NCBI GenBank assembly: GCA_019120315.1
Contig: DWVJ01000016.1
Location: 1-64,000, forward strand
Reading direction: 5' to 3'
Length of the DNA stretch: 64,000 nt
Source: Candidatus Ruminococcus avistercoris
GTDB taxonomy: Bacteria; Bacillota; Clostridia; Lachnospirales; Lachnospiraceae
The notes below the pieces were generated by a model, which was not told where the DNA came from, ran no database searches, and worked only from the letters and a program-made list of their open reading frames with translations. This document shows positions 1 through 7,542 of the stretch, one piece after another. Made by a program: the position numbers and the translations under genes. Numbering within the stretch: position 1 is the stretch's first letter; every line of letters starts with the position of its first letter.

Positions 1-1
1 T

Positions 2-67
2 ACCCTGGCGATCGGCGTGGAAATTGTGGAATTTATTCTGATTGCATGGGCAATTAAGAGAAAATAA
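2..67 (+). CDS. C-terminal end of an unidentified membrane protein (5' truncated)
   Basis: The frame is open from the window edge to TAA at 65-67 and gives 21 residues. They are strongly hydrophobic and finish with a positive tail (ending FILIAWAIKRK), as expected for a last transmembrane helix followed by a cytoplasmic end. A good promoter for the next gene starts 24 bases after the stop, so this is a separate upstream transcription unit. The family cannot be told from this fragment; a transporter is possible, given the sugar or inositol dehydrogenase downstream. Confidence 0.55.
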   Translation, partial: TLAIGVEIVEFILIAWAIKRK

Positions 68-90
68 ATTGTAAATTTCTACAGTTCCGA

Positions 91-119
91 TTGACTGGAA
101 ATACAAATTGGATTATAAT
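91..119 (+). promoter_or_regulatory. Sigma-A promoter of the iolG-like gene
   Basis: TTGACT at 91-96 and a perfect TATAAT at 114-119 are separated by 17 bases. The start codon at 156 lies about 30 bases after the expected transcription start, with AAGGAAG at 141-147 as ribosome binding site. No operator-like dyad is obvious. Confidence 0.8.
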
Positions 120-155
120 GTTTACTATAAAAACACTCGAAAGGAAGTATAAGAG

Positions 156-1172
156 ATGGCAAAAAAACTCAGAATCGGCGTATTAGGCGTTGGTAGAATT
201 GGTAAACTTCACGTAACGAATCTGGTAAACTCTGTTCCGGATGCAGAAGTTGTTATGGTAGCAGATCCGTTCCTGAACGATGATTCCATTGCTTGGGCAA
301 ACAGCCTGGGAATCACAAACTGCTCTAAAAATTCAGATGATGTATTTGCAAATCCTGATGTGGACGCAGTATTTATCTGCTCTTCCACAGATACACATGC
401 TGAATTTATCGTAAAGGCAGCAGAAGCTGGAAAACATATTTTCTGTGAAAAACCCATTTCCACCGACGTAAAGGTGATCGAAGACGCTCTGGCAGCAGTT
501 GACAAAGCAGGCGTTAAACTGCAGGTTGGTTTCGTTCGTCGTTTCGACCACAACCACAAAAAAGTAAGAGATACCGTTGCATCCGGTATTCTCGGCGATC
601 CGGCTATCGTTAAAGTAACATCCCGTGACCCGGAAGCTCCGCCAATGTCTTACGTTAAAGTATCCGGCGGTATCTTCCTGGATATGATGATCCATGACTT
701 TGATATGGTTCGTTACCTGTCCGGAAGCGAAGTTACAGAAGTAAGCACCTTCGGAACGATCAAAGTAGACGAAGAATTTGCAAAATATGACGATGTGGAT
801 ACCGCAATCGTTATGCTGAAATTTGAAAACGGCGCAATCGGCGTGATCGACAACAGCCGTGAAGCTCCCTACGGATACGATCAGAGAACAGAGGTTCACT
901 GCAGAAAAGGCTGCGTACAGGTAGCCAACGATCTGGGCGATACCGCTATGATCAGCACAGCTGACGGCGTAACCTGCACAAAACCGACCTGGTTCTTCCT
1001 GGAAAGATACAACGATGCATTTATCGCTGAGACAAAAGACTTTGTAGACGCTGTTCTTAACGATAAAGACGTACCGGTAACAGGTATCGATGGATTAATG
1101 CCGGTTAAGATCGCGATCGCTGCAAAACGTTCTCTGGATGAGAACCGTCCGGTTAAAATTTCTGAGATCTAA
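156..1172 (+). CDS. iolG: Inositol 2-dehydrogenase-like Gfo/Idh/MocA oxidoreductase
   Basis: A 338-residue cytosolic NAD-dependent sugar or inositol dehydrogenase. Its expected reaction is oxidation of myo-inositol (or a related polyol) to the 2-keto form. The N-terminal Rossmann motif GVGRIG is at residues 11-16. The family EKP motif is at 98-100, with Lys99 as predicted catalytic lysine, and GGIFLDMMIHDFD supplies Asp176 and His180, the positions expected for the IolG catalytic triad. Length is normal for IolG. It has its own promoter and terminator, so it is monocistronic here, and no other iol genes are nearby. The exact substrate (myo-inositol, scyllo-inositol or another sugar) is inferred from family resemblance only. 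Confidence 0.82.
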   Translation: MAKKLRIGVLGVGRIGKLHVTNLVNSVPDAEVVMVADPFLNDDSIAWANSLGITNCSKNSDDVFANPDVDAVFICSSTDTHAEFIVKAAEAGKHIFCEKPISTDVKVIEDALAAVDKAGVKLQVGFVRRFDHNHKKVRDTVASGILGDPAIVKVTSRDPEAPPMSYVKVSGGIFLDMMIHDFDMVRYLSGSEVTEVSTFGTIKVDEEFAKYDDVDTAIVMLKFENGAIGVIDNSREAPYGYDQRTEVHCRKGCVQVANDLGDTAMISTADGVTCTKPTWFFLERYNDAFIAETKDFVDAVLNDKDVPVTGIDGLMPVKIAIAAKRSLDENRPVKISEI

Positions 1173-1184
1173 TTGCTACATAGA

Positions 1185-1212
1185 AACAGGCTGCTTTCGC
1201 AGCCTGTTTTTC
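1185..1212 (+). terminator. Intrinsic terminator after iolG-like gene
   Basis: A perfect 10-bp stem, AACAGGCTGC (1185-1194) with GCAGCCTGTT (1199-1208), TTTC loop, followed by a T-rich tail. It starts 12 bases after the stop codon. Confidence 0.9.
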
Positions 1213-1276
1213 TGTACTTAAAAAACGATGATTTTTTTGCATTTTTGCACACTTTACCCGGAAAGATGCGAATGAA

Positions 1277-1305
1277 TTGACAGAAAAACCTCCATATTCT
1301 ACAAT
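1277..1305 (+). promoter_or_regulatory. Sigma-A promoter of the second Gfo/Idh/MocA gene
   Basis: TTGACA at 1277-1282 and TACAAT at 1300-1305 with a 17-base spacer. The gene starts at 1345 behind an AGGAGG ribosome binding site. Confidence 0.82.
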
Positions 1306-1344
1306 AAAATGGGTGGGCAAATATTTTGACAGGAGGTTATTGCA

Positions 1345-2490
1345 ATGAAACTGAAATTTGGCATGGTAGGAGGCGGCAACGGCGCTTTTATCGGAAATGT
1401 GCACCGCCATGGTGCGGTGATGGACGATCTGGCGGTGCTGACGGCCGGATGTTTTACCAGAAATGAGGAGAAAAATCTTATGACGGCACGGGAATGGGGC
1501 ATCGCTGATGAGAGCCGGGTGTATCCCAATTACCGTGAGATGGCGCAAAAAGAAGGAGAGCGCAAAGACGGTATCGATTTCGTCTCCATCGCTACTCCAA
1601 ATGATACCCATTATGAGATCGCAAAATGTTTTATGGAAAATGGTATCCATATCATGTGCGATAAGCCTCTGGCGCTGAACGCTTCCCAGGGAGAAGAACT
1701 GGCAGCCATGGCCAGAGAAAGGGGACTGCTGTTTGGCGTCACCTATACGTACACCGGATACGCCATGATCCGGCAGGCTAGAGATCTGATCGATGCCGGA
1801 GAGATCGGCAAAATCCTGACGGTGGTGGGAGAGTATCCCCAGGAATGGCTGCTGGTGCAGATGGTCAGCGACCGGTCTGATCAGGCTACCTGGCGTATGG
1901 ATCCGGCCAGAAGCGGTCCGTCAGGCTGCTGTGCGGATATCGGAACGCATGTGGAGTGCCTGATTTCCAAGATGACAGGGCTGGAAGTAGACAGCGTGCT
2001 GGCGCGGTTTGAGCGGCTGCCAAAAGATCAGAATCTGCCGCTGGAAAACAACGTACAGGTGCTGGTGAATTTCAAAGGAGGTGTGTCCGGTATGATCTGG
2101 ACGTCCCAGGTGGCCATCGGCCACGAGACGGATCTGTGCATCCGGATTTTCGGGGAGAAGGGATCGATCGAATGGCAGCACAGAAATCCGGCGGAACTGC
2201 GGGTGACAAAGATCAATGAACCGCCGCAGATTTATACGGCGACCAGAGACTACGTTTCCCAGGCCTGCAGAGATCTGTCACGGCTGCCATCGGGGCATCC
2301 GGAAGGCTTTTTTGAGGCATTCGGCAATCTTTATCGGGGATTTTGCTCCCATCTTCTGCAGAAAAAAGAAGGAAGAGATCCGGGAAGCTACCGGTATCCC
2401 ACTGTGGAGGACGGCGTACGGGGGATTAAATTTGTGGATGCCTGCCTGAAAAGCGATCGGGAGGGCAATGTCTGGACAAAAGTAGTTTAA
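1345..2490 (+). CDS. Gfo/Idh/MocA family oxidoreductase, substrate unknown
   Basis: A 381-residue protein with an N-terminal Rossmann fold (VGGGNGAFIG, residues 8-17) and the family motif CDKPLA with predicted catalytic Lys107. A D-x3-H pair (ADIGTHVE, around residues 192-200) matches the catalytic Asp and His of the family. The C-terminal half is the usual alpha/beta substrate domain. It is a distant paralogue of the upstream iolG-like enzyme, from which it is separated by a terminator and its own promoter. Members of this subgroup act on sugars, inositols or aminosugars, but nothing in the neighbourhood fixes the substrate. The ATG at 1345 is preceded by AGGAGGTTATTGCA, so the start is secure. 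Confidence 0.85.
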   Translation: MKLKFGMVGGGNGAFIGNVHRHGAVMDDLAVLTAGCFTRNEEKNLMTAREWGIADESRVYPNYREMAQKEGERKDGIDFVSIATPNDTHYEIAKCFMENGIHIMCDKPLALNASQGEELAAMARERGLLFGVTYTYTGYAMIRQARDLIDAGEIGKILTVVGEYPQEWLLVQMVSDRSDQATWRMDPARSGPSGCCADIGTHVECLISKMTGLEVDSVLARFERLPKDQNLPLENNVQVLVNFKGGVSGMIWTSQVAIGHETDLCIRIFGEKGSIEWQHRNPAELRVTKINEPPQIYTATRDYVSQACRDLSRLPSGHPEGFFEAFGNLYRGFCSHLLQKKEGRDPGSYRYPTVEDGVRGIKFVDACLKSDREGNVWTKVV

Positions 2491-2493
2491 TAC

Positions 2494-2522
2494 TGGACTT
2501 TATTTGTCAAATATGGTAAGAT
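2494..2522 (+). promoter_or_regulatory. Predicted promoter of the flavodiiron gene
   Basis: TGGACT (2494-2499), a 17-base spacer and TAAGAT (2517-2522), with a TG at 2514-2515 forming an extended -10. The gene begins at 2549. Confidence 0.6.
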
Positions 2523-2548
2523 AAAGAAAAAACAAAGGAGAATAGATA

Positions 2549-3712
2549 ATGAAAGACGTTACAATTTCAGAATCCGTAAAGTACATCGGTGTGGACGACA
2601 CCACCATTGACCTGTTTGAAAGCCAGTACCACGTTCCCAACGGTGTTTCCTATAATTCCTATGTGATCCTGGATGAAAAGACGGCCGTGATGGATACGGT
2701 GGATCCCAGAGGAGCGCTGGAGTGGCTGAGAAACCTGGATAAAGAACTCAAAGGCAGAACGGTGGATTACCTGATCGTTTCTCACCTGGAGCCGGATCAT
2801 GCCGGAAGCATTCAGGCTCTGGCGGAGAAATACCCGGATATGAAGCTGGTGAGCAACGCCAAGGCGCTGAAAATGATTCCTCAGTTCTTTGATTTTGATC
2901 TGACAGGACGTACTGTGGAAGTAAAAGAAGGCGATACGCTGTCTCTTGGAAGCCACACCCTTCATTTTGTGATGGCGCCCATGGTCCACTGGCCGGAGGT
3001 TATGGTGGAGTATGAATCCAGCGAGAAGATCCTTTTCTCAGCGGACGGATTCGGAAAATTCGGCGCGCTTTGCGTGGAGGAAGACTGGCTGTGTGAAGCG
3101 AGAAGATATTTTATCAATATCGTGGGTAAATACGGAGCTCAGGTACAGGCGCTGCTGAAAAAAGCCGCCACTTTGGACATCAGTATGATTTGCCCCCTTC
3201 ACGGCCCCATTCTGAAAGAAAACCTGGGATACTACATAGAGAAATACGATATCTGGAGCAGTTACCGTCCGGAAGATGAGGGCGTGCTGATCGCCTATGC
3301 TTCCATTCACGGCAATACAGCCAGAGCGGCCAGAAAGATGGCGGAGGTTCTGGAAGCGGCAGGAGCGAAAAAAGTCGTGATCAAAGACCTGGCAAGATGC
3401 GATATGGCTGAGGCGGTGGAAGACGCTTACCGTTACAGCAGACTGATGCTGTGCTGCGCGACCTATGACGGCGGACTCTTCCCCTGCATGGAGGATTTCC
3501 TGGCGCATCTGCGGGCGAAGAATTTCCAGAAACGTACCGTTGGCCTGATGGAGAACGGCTCCTGGGCTCCGACGGCGGCCAAGAGCATGAGAGCAATTCT
3601 GGACGGAATGAAAGACCTGAAAATCTGCGATCAGACCGTGTCTATTCTTTCTACCATGAACGAGAAGAATGTGGAGGAAATGAAAGGACTGGCAGCAGAG
3701 CTTTTAGCGTAG
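2549..3712 (+). CDS. Flavodiiron protein (FprA-type A-flavoprotein)
   Basis: A 387-residue cytosolic oxygen or nitric oxide reductase that protects anaerobes by reducing O2 to water (or NO to N2O) with electrons from rubredoxin or an NADH:rubredoxin system. The N-terminal half is a metallo-beta-lactamase-like diiron domain with the complete ligand set: His79, Glu81, Asp83, His84 (SHLEPDHAG), His147, Asp166 and a histidine near 218 (PLHGP). The C-terminal third is a flavodoxin domain with the FMN phosphate loop SIHGNTARAA. Length is that of the two-domain class A enzymes; no fused rubredoxin is present. It appears to be transcribed alone, upstream of a CoA-transferase with its own promoter. 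Confidence 0.95.
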   Translation: MKDVTISESVKYIGVDDTTIDLFESQYHVPNGVSYNSYVILDEKTAVMDTVDPRGALEWLRNLDKELKGRTVDYLIVSHLEPDHAGSIQALAEKYPDMKLVSNAKALKMIPQFFDFDLTGRTVEVKEGDTLSLGSHTLHFVMAPMVHWPEVMVEYESSEKILFSADGFGKFGALCVEEDWLCEARRYFINIVGKYGAQVQALLKKAATLDISMICPLHGPILKENLGYYIEKYDIWSSYRPEDEGVLIAYASIHGNTARAARKMAEVLEAAGAKKVVIKDLARCDMAEAVEDAYRYSRLMLCCATYDGGLFPCMEDFLAHLRAKNFQKRTVGLMENGSWAPTAAKSMRAILDGMKDLKICDQTVSILSTMNEKNVEEMKGLAAELLA

Positions 3713-3751
3713 AATTTGCTGATAATTAACCGGCTTTTCCCCAAAATACCG

Positions 3752-3780
3752 TTTACAAATCCTCCTGAATGCGATAAAAT
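3752..3780 (+). promoter_or_regulatory. Sigma-A promoter of the CoA-transferase gene
   Basis: TTTACA (3752-3757) and TAAAAT (3775-3780) with a 17-base spacer, 40 bases upstream of the start codon. Confidence 0.75.
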
Positions 3781-3819
3781 AATAACAATAAATCCGTGAT
3801 AAGAGGAGGATCATACCAG

Positions 3820-5379
3820 ATGAAAAAGGTAAGCATTATTACAGCCGAAGAAGCGGCTATGAAGGTTCAGGACGGCGATACCATCGCCACAGGCGGATTC
3901 GTCAGCTGTGCCTGCCCGGAAGCGCTTTCTACGGCATTGGAAAAACGTTTCCTGGAGACCGGACATCCCAAGGATCTGACCCTGTTTTTTGCCGCTGGTC
4001 AGGGCCATCGCGACGGTACGGGCGGCGACCACTATGGTCATGAAGGAATGGTAAAACGTGTAATCGGCGGACATTGGGACCGCGCTCCCAAGCTGGGCGA
4101 CCTGGCGCTGGCCAATAAGATCGAAGCATACAACCTGCCCCAGGGCGTTATCTCCCACATGTACCGTGATATCGCTGCTCATAATATCGGAACGATTACC
4201 CACGTGGGCCTTTACACCTTCGTGGATCCCAGAAACGGCGGCGGAAAACTCAATGAGTGCACCAAGGAAGATCTGGTAAAAATTGTTGACATTGACGGAG
4301 AGGAACGGCTTCTTTACAAAGGCTTCCCCATCAACGTGGTATTCTTGAGAGGTTCCTACTGTGACGAATACGGAAACTGTACCGTACACAGAGAGATCGG
4401 CCCTCTGGATGTGACGGCTATGGCGCAGGCCTGCAAGAACTCCGGCGGTAAAGTTATCGTGCAGGTGGAAAAAATCGTGCAGGGCGGATCCCTGGATCCC
4501 AAGCTGGTGGCTATCCCCGGTATCTATGTGGATTCCGTGGTGGTAGGATCAGAAGAAGATAACATGCAGTGTCTGGGTATGCCCTATGACGGCGCTTTGA
4601 CTGGTGAATTCCGCATTCCGGTGGATGCGATTCCGCCGATTCCCATGGATGCGAAGAAGATCATCGCCCGCCGCGCGGCAATGGAACTGCCGAAGGACGC
4701 CATCGTTAACCTGGGTACCGGAGCTCCGGAAAAAATCGCCAATGTGGCTGCGGAAGAAGGCATCTCCGACAGCATGACGCTGACGGTAGAGGCTGGTTCC
4801 ATCGCCGGCGTTCCCTATGGCGGAACCCAGTTTGGCGCAGCGGCCAACTCCATGGCGATTCTGCCCCATAACGTACAGTTTGATTTCTATCAGGGCGGCG
4901 GTCTGGATATCGCGTTCCTGGGACTGGCTGAGACGGCTCCAAACGGTGATCTGAACGTATCCAAGTTCGGTACACGTCTGGCTGGCGCAGGCGGATTTAT
5001 CGATATCACCCAGAATGCCAAGAGAGTGGTTTACTGCGGTACGATGACGGCCAAAGGCCTTAGAACAGAATGCAAAGACGGCAAACTGGTGATTACACAG
5101 GAAGGCGCCAAGAAGAAATTTGTCAATAAGGTGGAGCAGATCACTTTCTCCGGTGATTACGCAAACAAAGTAAAGCAGCCGGTACTGTATATCACAGAGC
5201 GCTGTGTATTCGAACTGCGTCCGGAAGGCGTAACGTTGATCGAGATCGCGCCTGGTATCGATCTGCAGACCCAGGTTCTGGATCAGATGGAATTCAAACC
5301 CATCATTGCGGATGACTTAAAGCTGATGGATGAAAGAATTTTCCGTGATGAACTGATGGGACTGGCCGACGACAAATAA
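3820..5379 (+). CDS. Class I acyl-CoA:acetate/propionate CoA-transferase
   Basis: A 519-residue fused alpha-beta CoA-transferase that moves CoA between short-chain acyl-CoA and free acids such as acetate, propionate, butyrate or lactate through a glutamyl-CoA intermediate. The predicted catalytic residue is Glu324 in LTVEAGSIAGVPYGG, the same position as in the clostridial propionate CoA-transferase. The N-terminal half carries the glycine-rich TGGFVSCACPEAL segment of family I. An in-frame GTG at 3796 exists, but AGAGGAGGA at 3802-3810 places the real start at ATG 3820. It is monocistronic between a good promoter and a strong terminator. Substrate preference cannot be read from sequence; a role in fermentation end-product formation is inferred. 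Confidence 0.9.
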   Translation: MKKVSIITAEEAAMKVQDGDTIATGGFVSCACPEALSTALEKRFLETGHPKDLTLFFAAGQGHRDGTGGDHYGHEGMVKRVIGGHWDRAPKLGDLALANKIEAYNLPQGVISHMYRDIAAHNIGTITHVGLYTFVDPRNGGGKLNECTKEDLVKIVDIDGEERLLYKGFPINVVFLRGSYCDEYGNCTVHREIGPLDVTAMAQACKNSGGKVIVQVEKIVQGGSLDPKLVAIPGIYVDSVVVGSEEDNMQCLGMPYDGALTGEFRIPVDAIPPIPMDAKKIIARRAAMELPKDAIVNLGTGAPEKIANVAAEEGISDSMTLTVEAGSIAGVPYGGTQFGAAANSMAILPHNVQFDFYQGGGLDIAFLGLAETAPNGDLNVSKFGTRLAGAGGFIDITQNAKRVVYCGTMTAKGLRTECKDGKLVITQEGAKKKFVNKVEQITFSGDYANKVKQPVLYITERCVFELRPEGVTLIEIAPGIDLQTQVLDQMEFKPIIADDLKLMDERIFRDELMGLADDK

Positions 5380-5391
5380 ATCAGATAAACC

Positions 5392-5431
5392 AAGATCCGT
5401 AAGGTGTTTTGACACCTTACGGATCTTTTTA
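5392..5431. terminator. Strong terminator between convergent CoA-transferase and cotJ genes
   Basis: A 13-bp perfect stem (5394-5406 with 5413-5425) with a TTTTGA loop and a T5 tail on the plus strand. It lies just before the stop codon of the minus-strand cotJC, so it may serve both directions. Confidence 0.9.
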
Positions 5432-5437
5432 TTGAAA

Positions 5438-6064
5438 TCAGCAGTCAGAGCAGCTGCATTTGGCGGGCATATCAAAACTGGGATTGAAGGCGTAAAAATT
5501 ATCCGCGTCCAGATTTTCCTGCACGCTGCGCAGCGCTTCACCGAAACGCTGGAAATGGACGATTTCCCGTTCCCGGAGGAATTTGATGGGATCGGCCACT
5601 TCGGGGATATCTTTCACCAGCCGCAGGATGTTATCGTAGGTGGAGCGGGCTTTCTGTTCCGCGGCCATATCTTCCATCAGATCGGTGATGGGGTCGCCCT
5701 TGGACTGAAATTCACAGGCGTTGAAGGGGATGCCTCCGGCAGCCTGGGGCCAGAGAGCCAGAGTATGATCCACGTAATATTTGTCAAAGCCGGAACGTTC
5801 GATTTCTTCCATGGTAAGATCACAGGTCAGCTGATAGACGATGGCTCCGATCATTTCCAGATGAGCCAGTTCTTCCGTACCGATGTCCGTCAGCATGCCC
5901 ATACAGGTGCGGTTGGGCATGGTGTAGCGCTGGGAGAGGTAGCGCATGGAGGCGGCCAGCTCTCCGTCGGGACCGCCGAACTGACTGATGATGGCCTGAG
6001 CCAGTTTGGCGTTTGTGGCGGTGATATTTACCGGATACTGCAGCCTTTTTTCATAATTCCACAT
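5438..6064 (-). CDS. cotJC: Spore coat protein CotJC (manganese-catalase fold)
   Basis: A 208-residue ferritin-like protein of the CotJC/manganese catalase family, found in the inner layers of the spore coat. The sequence begins MWNYEKRLQYPVNI and has the family metal-site segments EELAHLEMIGAIV and EREIVHFQRFGEAL, with paired Glu and His residues expected to bind a dimanganese centre. The C-terminus carries a CSCSDC cysteine cluster, which may allow disulfide cross-linking in the coat. It is the last gene of the minus-strand cotJA-cotJB-cotJC operon, 3 bases after cotJB. Expression in the mother cell under sigma-E is known for the family; a catalase activity is possible but not shown. Confidence 0.93.
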   Translation of the reverse strand: MWNYEKRLQYPVNITATNAKLAQAIISQFGGPDGELAASMRYLSQRYTMPNRTCMGMLTDIGTEELAHLEMIGAIVYQLTCDLTMEEIERSGFDKYYVDHTLALWPQAAGGIPFNACEFQSKGDPITDLMEDMAAEQKARSTYDNILRLVKDIPEVADPIKFLREREIVHFQRFGEALRSVQENLDADNFYAFNPSFDMPAKCSCSDC

Positions 6065-6067
6065 AAA

Positions 6068-6346
6068 TCAGCAGCGGCCTCCTTTCCTTTCCCAGGGCCA
6101 GGGACTGGAAATCCAGGACCAGGATGCGGCTGCTGCATCATCGGCAGTGTCGATGGTCAGCGGCGCGAAACGGCGGGCGTATTCGTCCATGGCTTCTTTT
6201 TTGAGTTTCAGGTTTTCCAGAAGGCAGGAACGTGCCTTCTGACTGTCGGGATGACTGTTGAGAAACAGGGTCAGGTCATTGACGGCAAAGCCCGCTTCGT
6301 TGATCCATTGCATCAGCTGGGCTTCTCCGGGGGATTTTTGCATCAT
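6068..6346 (-). CDS. cotJB: Spore coat protein CotJB
   Basis: A 92-residue small coat protein. The core contains the CotJB-type segment MQWINEAGFAVNDLTLFLNS and a helix rich in Lys and Glu (ENLKLKKEAMDEY), and the end is basic and aromatic. The ATG at 6346 is chosen because GAGGTGG lies 6-7 bases upstream and because it overlaps the cotJA stop by ATGA, the usual sign of translational coupling; an upstream ATG at 6382 lacks a binding site. Its partners in the coat are CotJA and CotJC, encoded on either side. The biochemical role of CotJB is unknown. Confidence 0.85.
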   Translation of the reverse strand: MMQKSPGEAQLMQWINEAGFAVNDLTLFLNSHPDSQKARSCLLENLKLKKEAMDEYARRFAPLTIDTADDAAAASWSWISSPWPWERKGGRC

Positions 6347-6615
6347 CGTCTGCCACCTCGCTTTCCGCAGAATGGTTTGCACAGTTCCGGAAATACGGTG
6401 CCTGCGTTCAGCGCTTTGCAGGGTTCAAAAAGCGTATGGAATTCCTGTACGGGCACATAAGCCATACCAGGTTTCATCTGGTCGATATGGCGGTACATGG
6501 ATTCCTCAAAATGACCGCAGGAAGAAGGACGGCAGCTGCAGCCAGGGGCGCAAGGAGAGGGCGTTTTCTGAAAACGCTGCCGGGAATCCTGCCGGTTCAT
6601 AGAACATCTGTCCAT
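6343..6615 (-). CDS. cotJA: Spore coat associated protein CotJA
   Basis: A 90-residue protein that starts the cotJ operon. The conserved CotJA-type part is AYVPVQEFHTLFEP followed by CKALNAGTVFPEL, near the C-terminus. The N-terminal third is unusual in being rich in Cys, Ser and Pro (CAPGCSCRPSSCGHF), so several disulfides are possible in the mature coat. ATG at 6615 is preceded by AAAGGTG with good spacing; a GTG nine bases upstream is less well placed. CotJA is needed for CotJC assembly in Bacillus; the same is inferred here. The upstream gap to the divergent hydrolase gene holds the promoter region. Confidence 0.85.
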   Translation of the reverse strand: MDRCSMNRQDSRQRFQKTPSPCAPGCSCRPSSCGHFEESMYRHIDQMKPGMAYVPVQEFHTLFEPCKALNAGTVFPELCKPFCGKRGGRR

Positions 6616-6643
6616 AAAATACACCTTTCAAAGATTCAGATTT

Positions 6644-6655
6644 TAGTATATACTA
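6644..6655. promoter_or_regulatory. 12-bp perfect palindrome between divergent cotJA and MBL hydrolase genes
   Basis: TAGTATATACTA reads the same on both strands and supplies a TATACT -10-like element in both directions. On the plus strand TTTCAA at 6626-6631 sits 17 bases before it; on the minus strand no good -35 is seen, as expected if cotJ uses a sporulation sigma factor. Confidence 0.45.
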
Positions 6656-6700
6656 TGAAGGCAGTCATAAAACGTGAAAGATATGCATAGAAGAGGTGAC

Positions 6701-7522
6701 ATGATGAGTACGGAACTGATTATGCTGGGAACAGGCAACGCCCTGGTGACCAGATGTTATAATACATGCTTTGCGCTGCGTGAAAAAGAGGATTATTTTC
6801 TTGTGGATGCCGGAGGAGGAAACGGGATTCTGACGCAGATGGAACGGGCGGATATTCCCTTTGAGAGGGTGCGGGGGATGTTTATCTCTCATGCCCACAC
6901 AGATCACGTGCTGGGAACGATCTGGGTGATCCGCATCATTGCATCCAGGATGAAAAGCGGAGCCTATGAAAAAAAATTTCATATATACTGCCACCGGGAG
7001 CTGGAGCAGCTGGTACGTACCTTTTGTATGGAGCTGCTGCCAGGGGGGCTGACGAAATATTTTGATGACCGGATCCGGTTTCATGTGATAGAAGACGGCT
7101 GCGAGCTGGAGCGGCTGGGGATATCCTTTCGTTTTTTCGATATCGGCTCCCAAAAGGCAAAGCAGTTTGGATTCCGGGCCCGTCTTTGCGATGGGCAAAG
7201 TCTGACTTTTCTGGGCGACGAGCCTTTTCATCAGGAGAATCTTGATCAGGCAAAGGACAGCGACTGGCTGATGAGCGAAGCTTTCTGTCTGTATGAGGAA
7301 AAGGAGATCTTTAAGCCCTATGAGAAATTTCACAGTACGGCGAAAGATGCTGGCAGTACGGCCGAAATGCTGAGGGCGGGCCATCTGATTTTATTCCATA
7401 CGGAGGACAGTGATCTGAAACATCGCAAAGAGCGGTATACCAGGGAGGCGGCCACTGAATTTTCCCGGCCGGTGTATGTGCCGGATGATCTGGAGCGGAT
7501 CGATCTGTACAAAGAAGCTTAA
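6701..7522 (+). CDS. MBL-fold metallohydrolase (RNase Z-like group)
   Basis: A 273-residue metallo-beta-lactamase-fold protein. The metal-binding signature is FISHAHTDHVLG, with further conserved residues at FLGDEPF and a late histidine at HSTAKDAG, and LFHTEDSD near the end. The N-terminus ELIMLGTGNA resembles the RNase Z/ElaC and related phosphodiesterase group. The start is taken as ATG 6701, since AGAGGTG lies at 6692-6698; an upstream in-frame ATG at 6674 lacks a binding site. It is divergent from the cotJ operon and followed after 20 bases by a glycerophosphodiesterase, so the two could share a transcript. The substrate is unknown; RNA or small phosphodiesters are possible. Confidence 0.8.
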   Translation: MMSTELIMLGTGNALVTRCYNTCFALREKEDYFLVDAGGGNGILTQMERADIPFERVRGMFISHAHTDHVLGTIWVIRIIASRMKSGAYEKKFHIYCHRELEQLVRTFCMELLPGGLTKYFDDRIRFHVIEDGCELERLGISFRFFDIGSQKAKQFGFRARLCDGQSLTFLGDEPFHQENLDQAKDSDWLMSEAFCLYEEKEIFKPYEKFHSTAKDAGSTAEMLRAGHLILFHTEDSDLKHRKERYTREAATEFSRPVYVPDDLERIDLYKEA

Positions 7523-7542
7523 GCAAAGGATGCGGGACATTC

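Noticed and set aside
5432-6460. 342-codon plus-strand frame opposite cotJC-cotJB
   Set aside because: The minus-strand cotJ proteins are unmistakable with correct binding sites and ATGA overlaps; the plus frame is a shadow.
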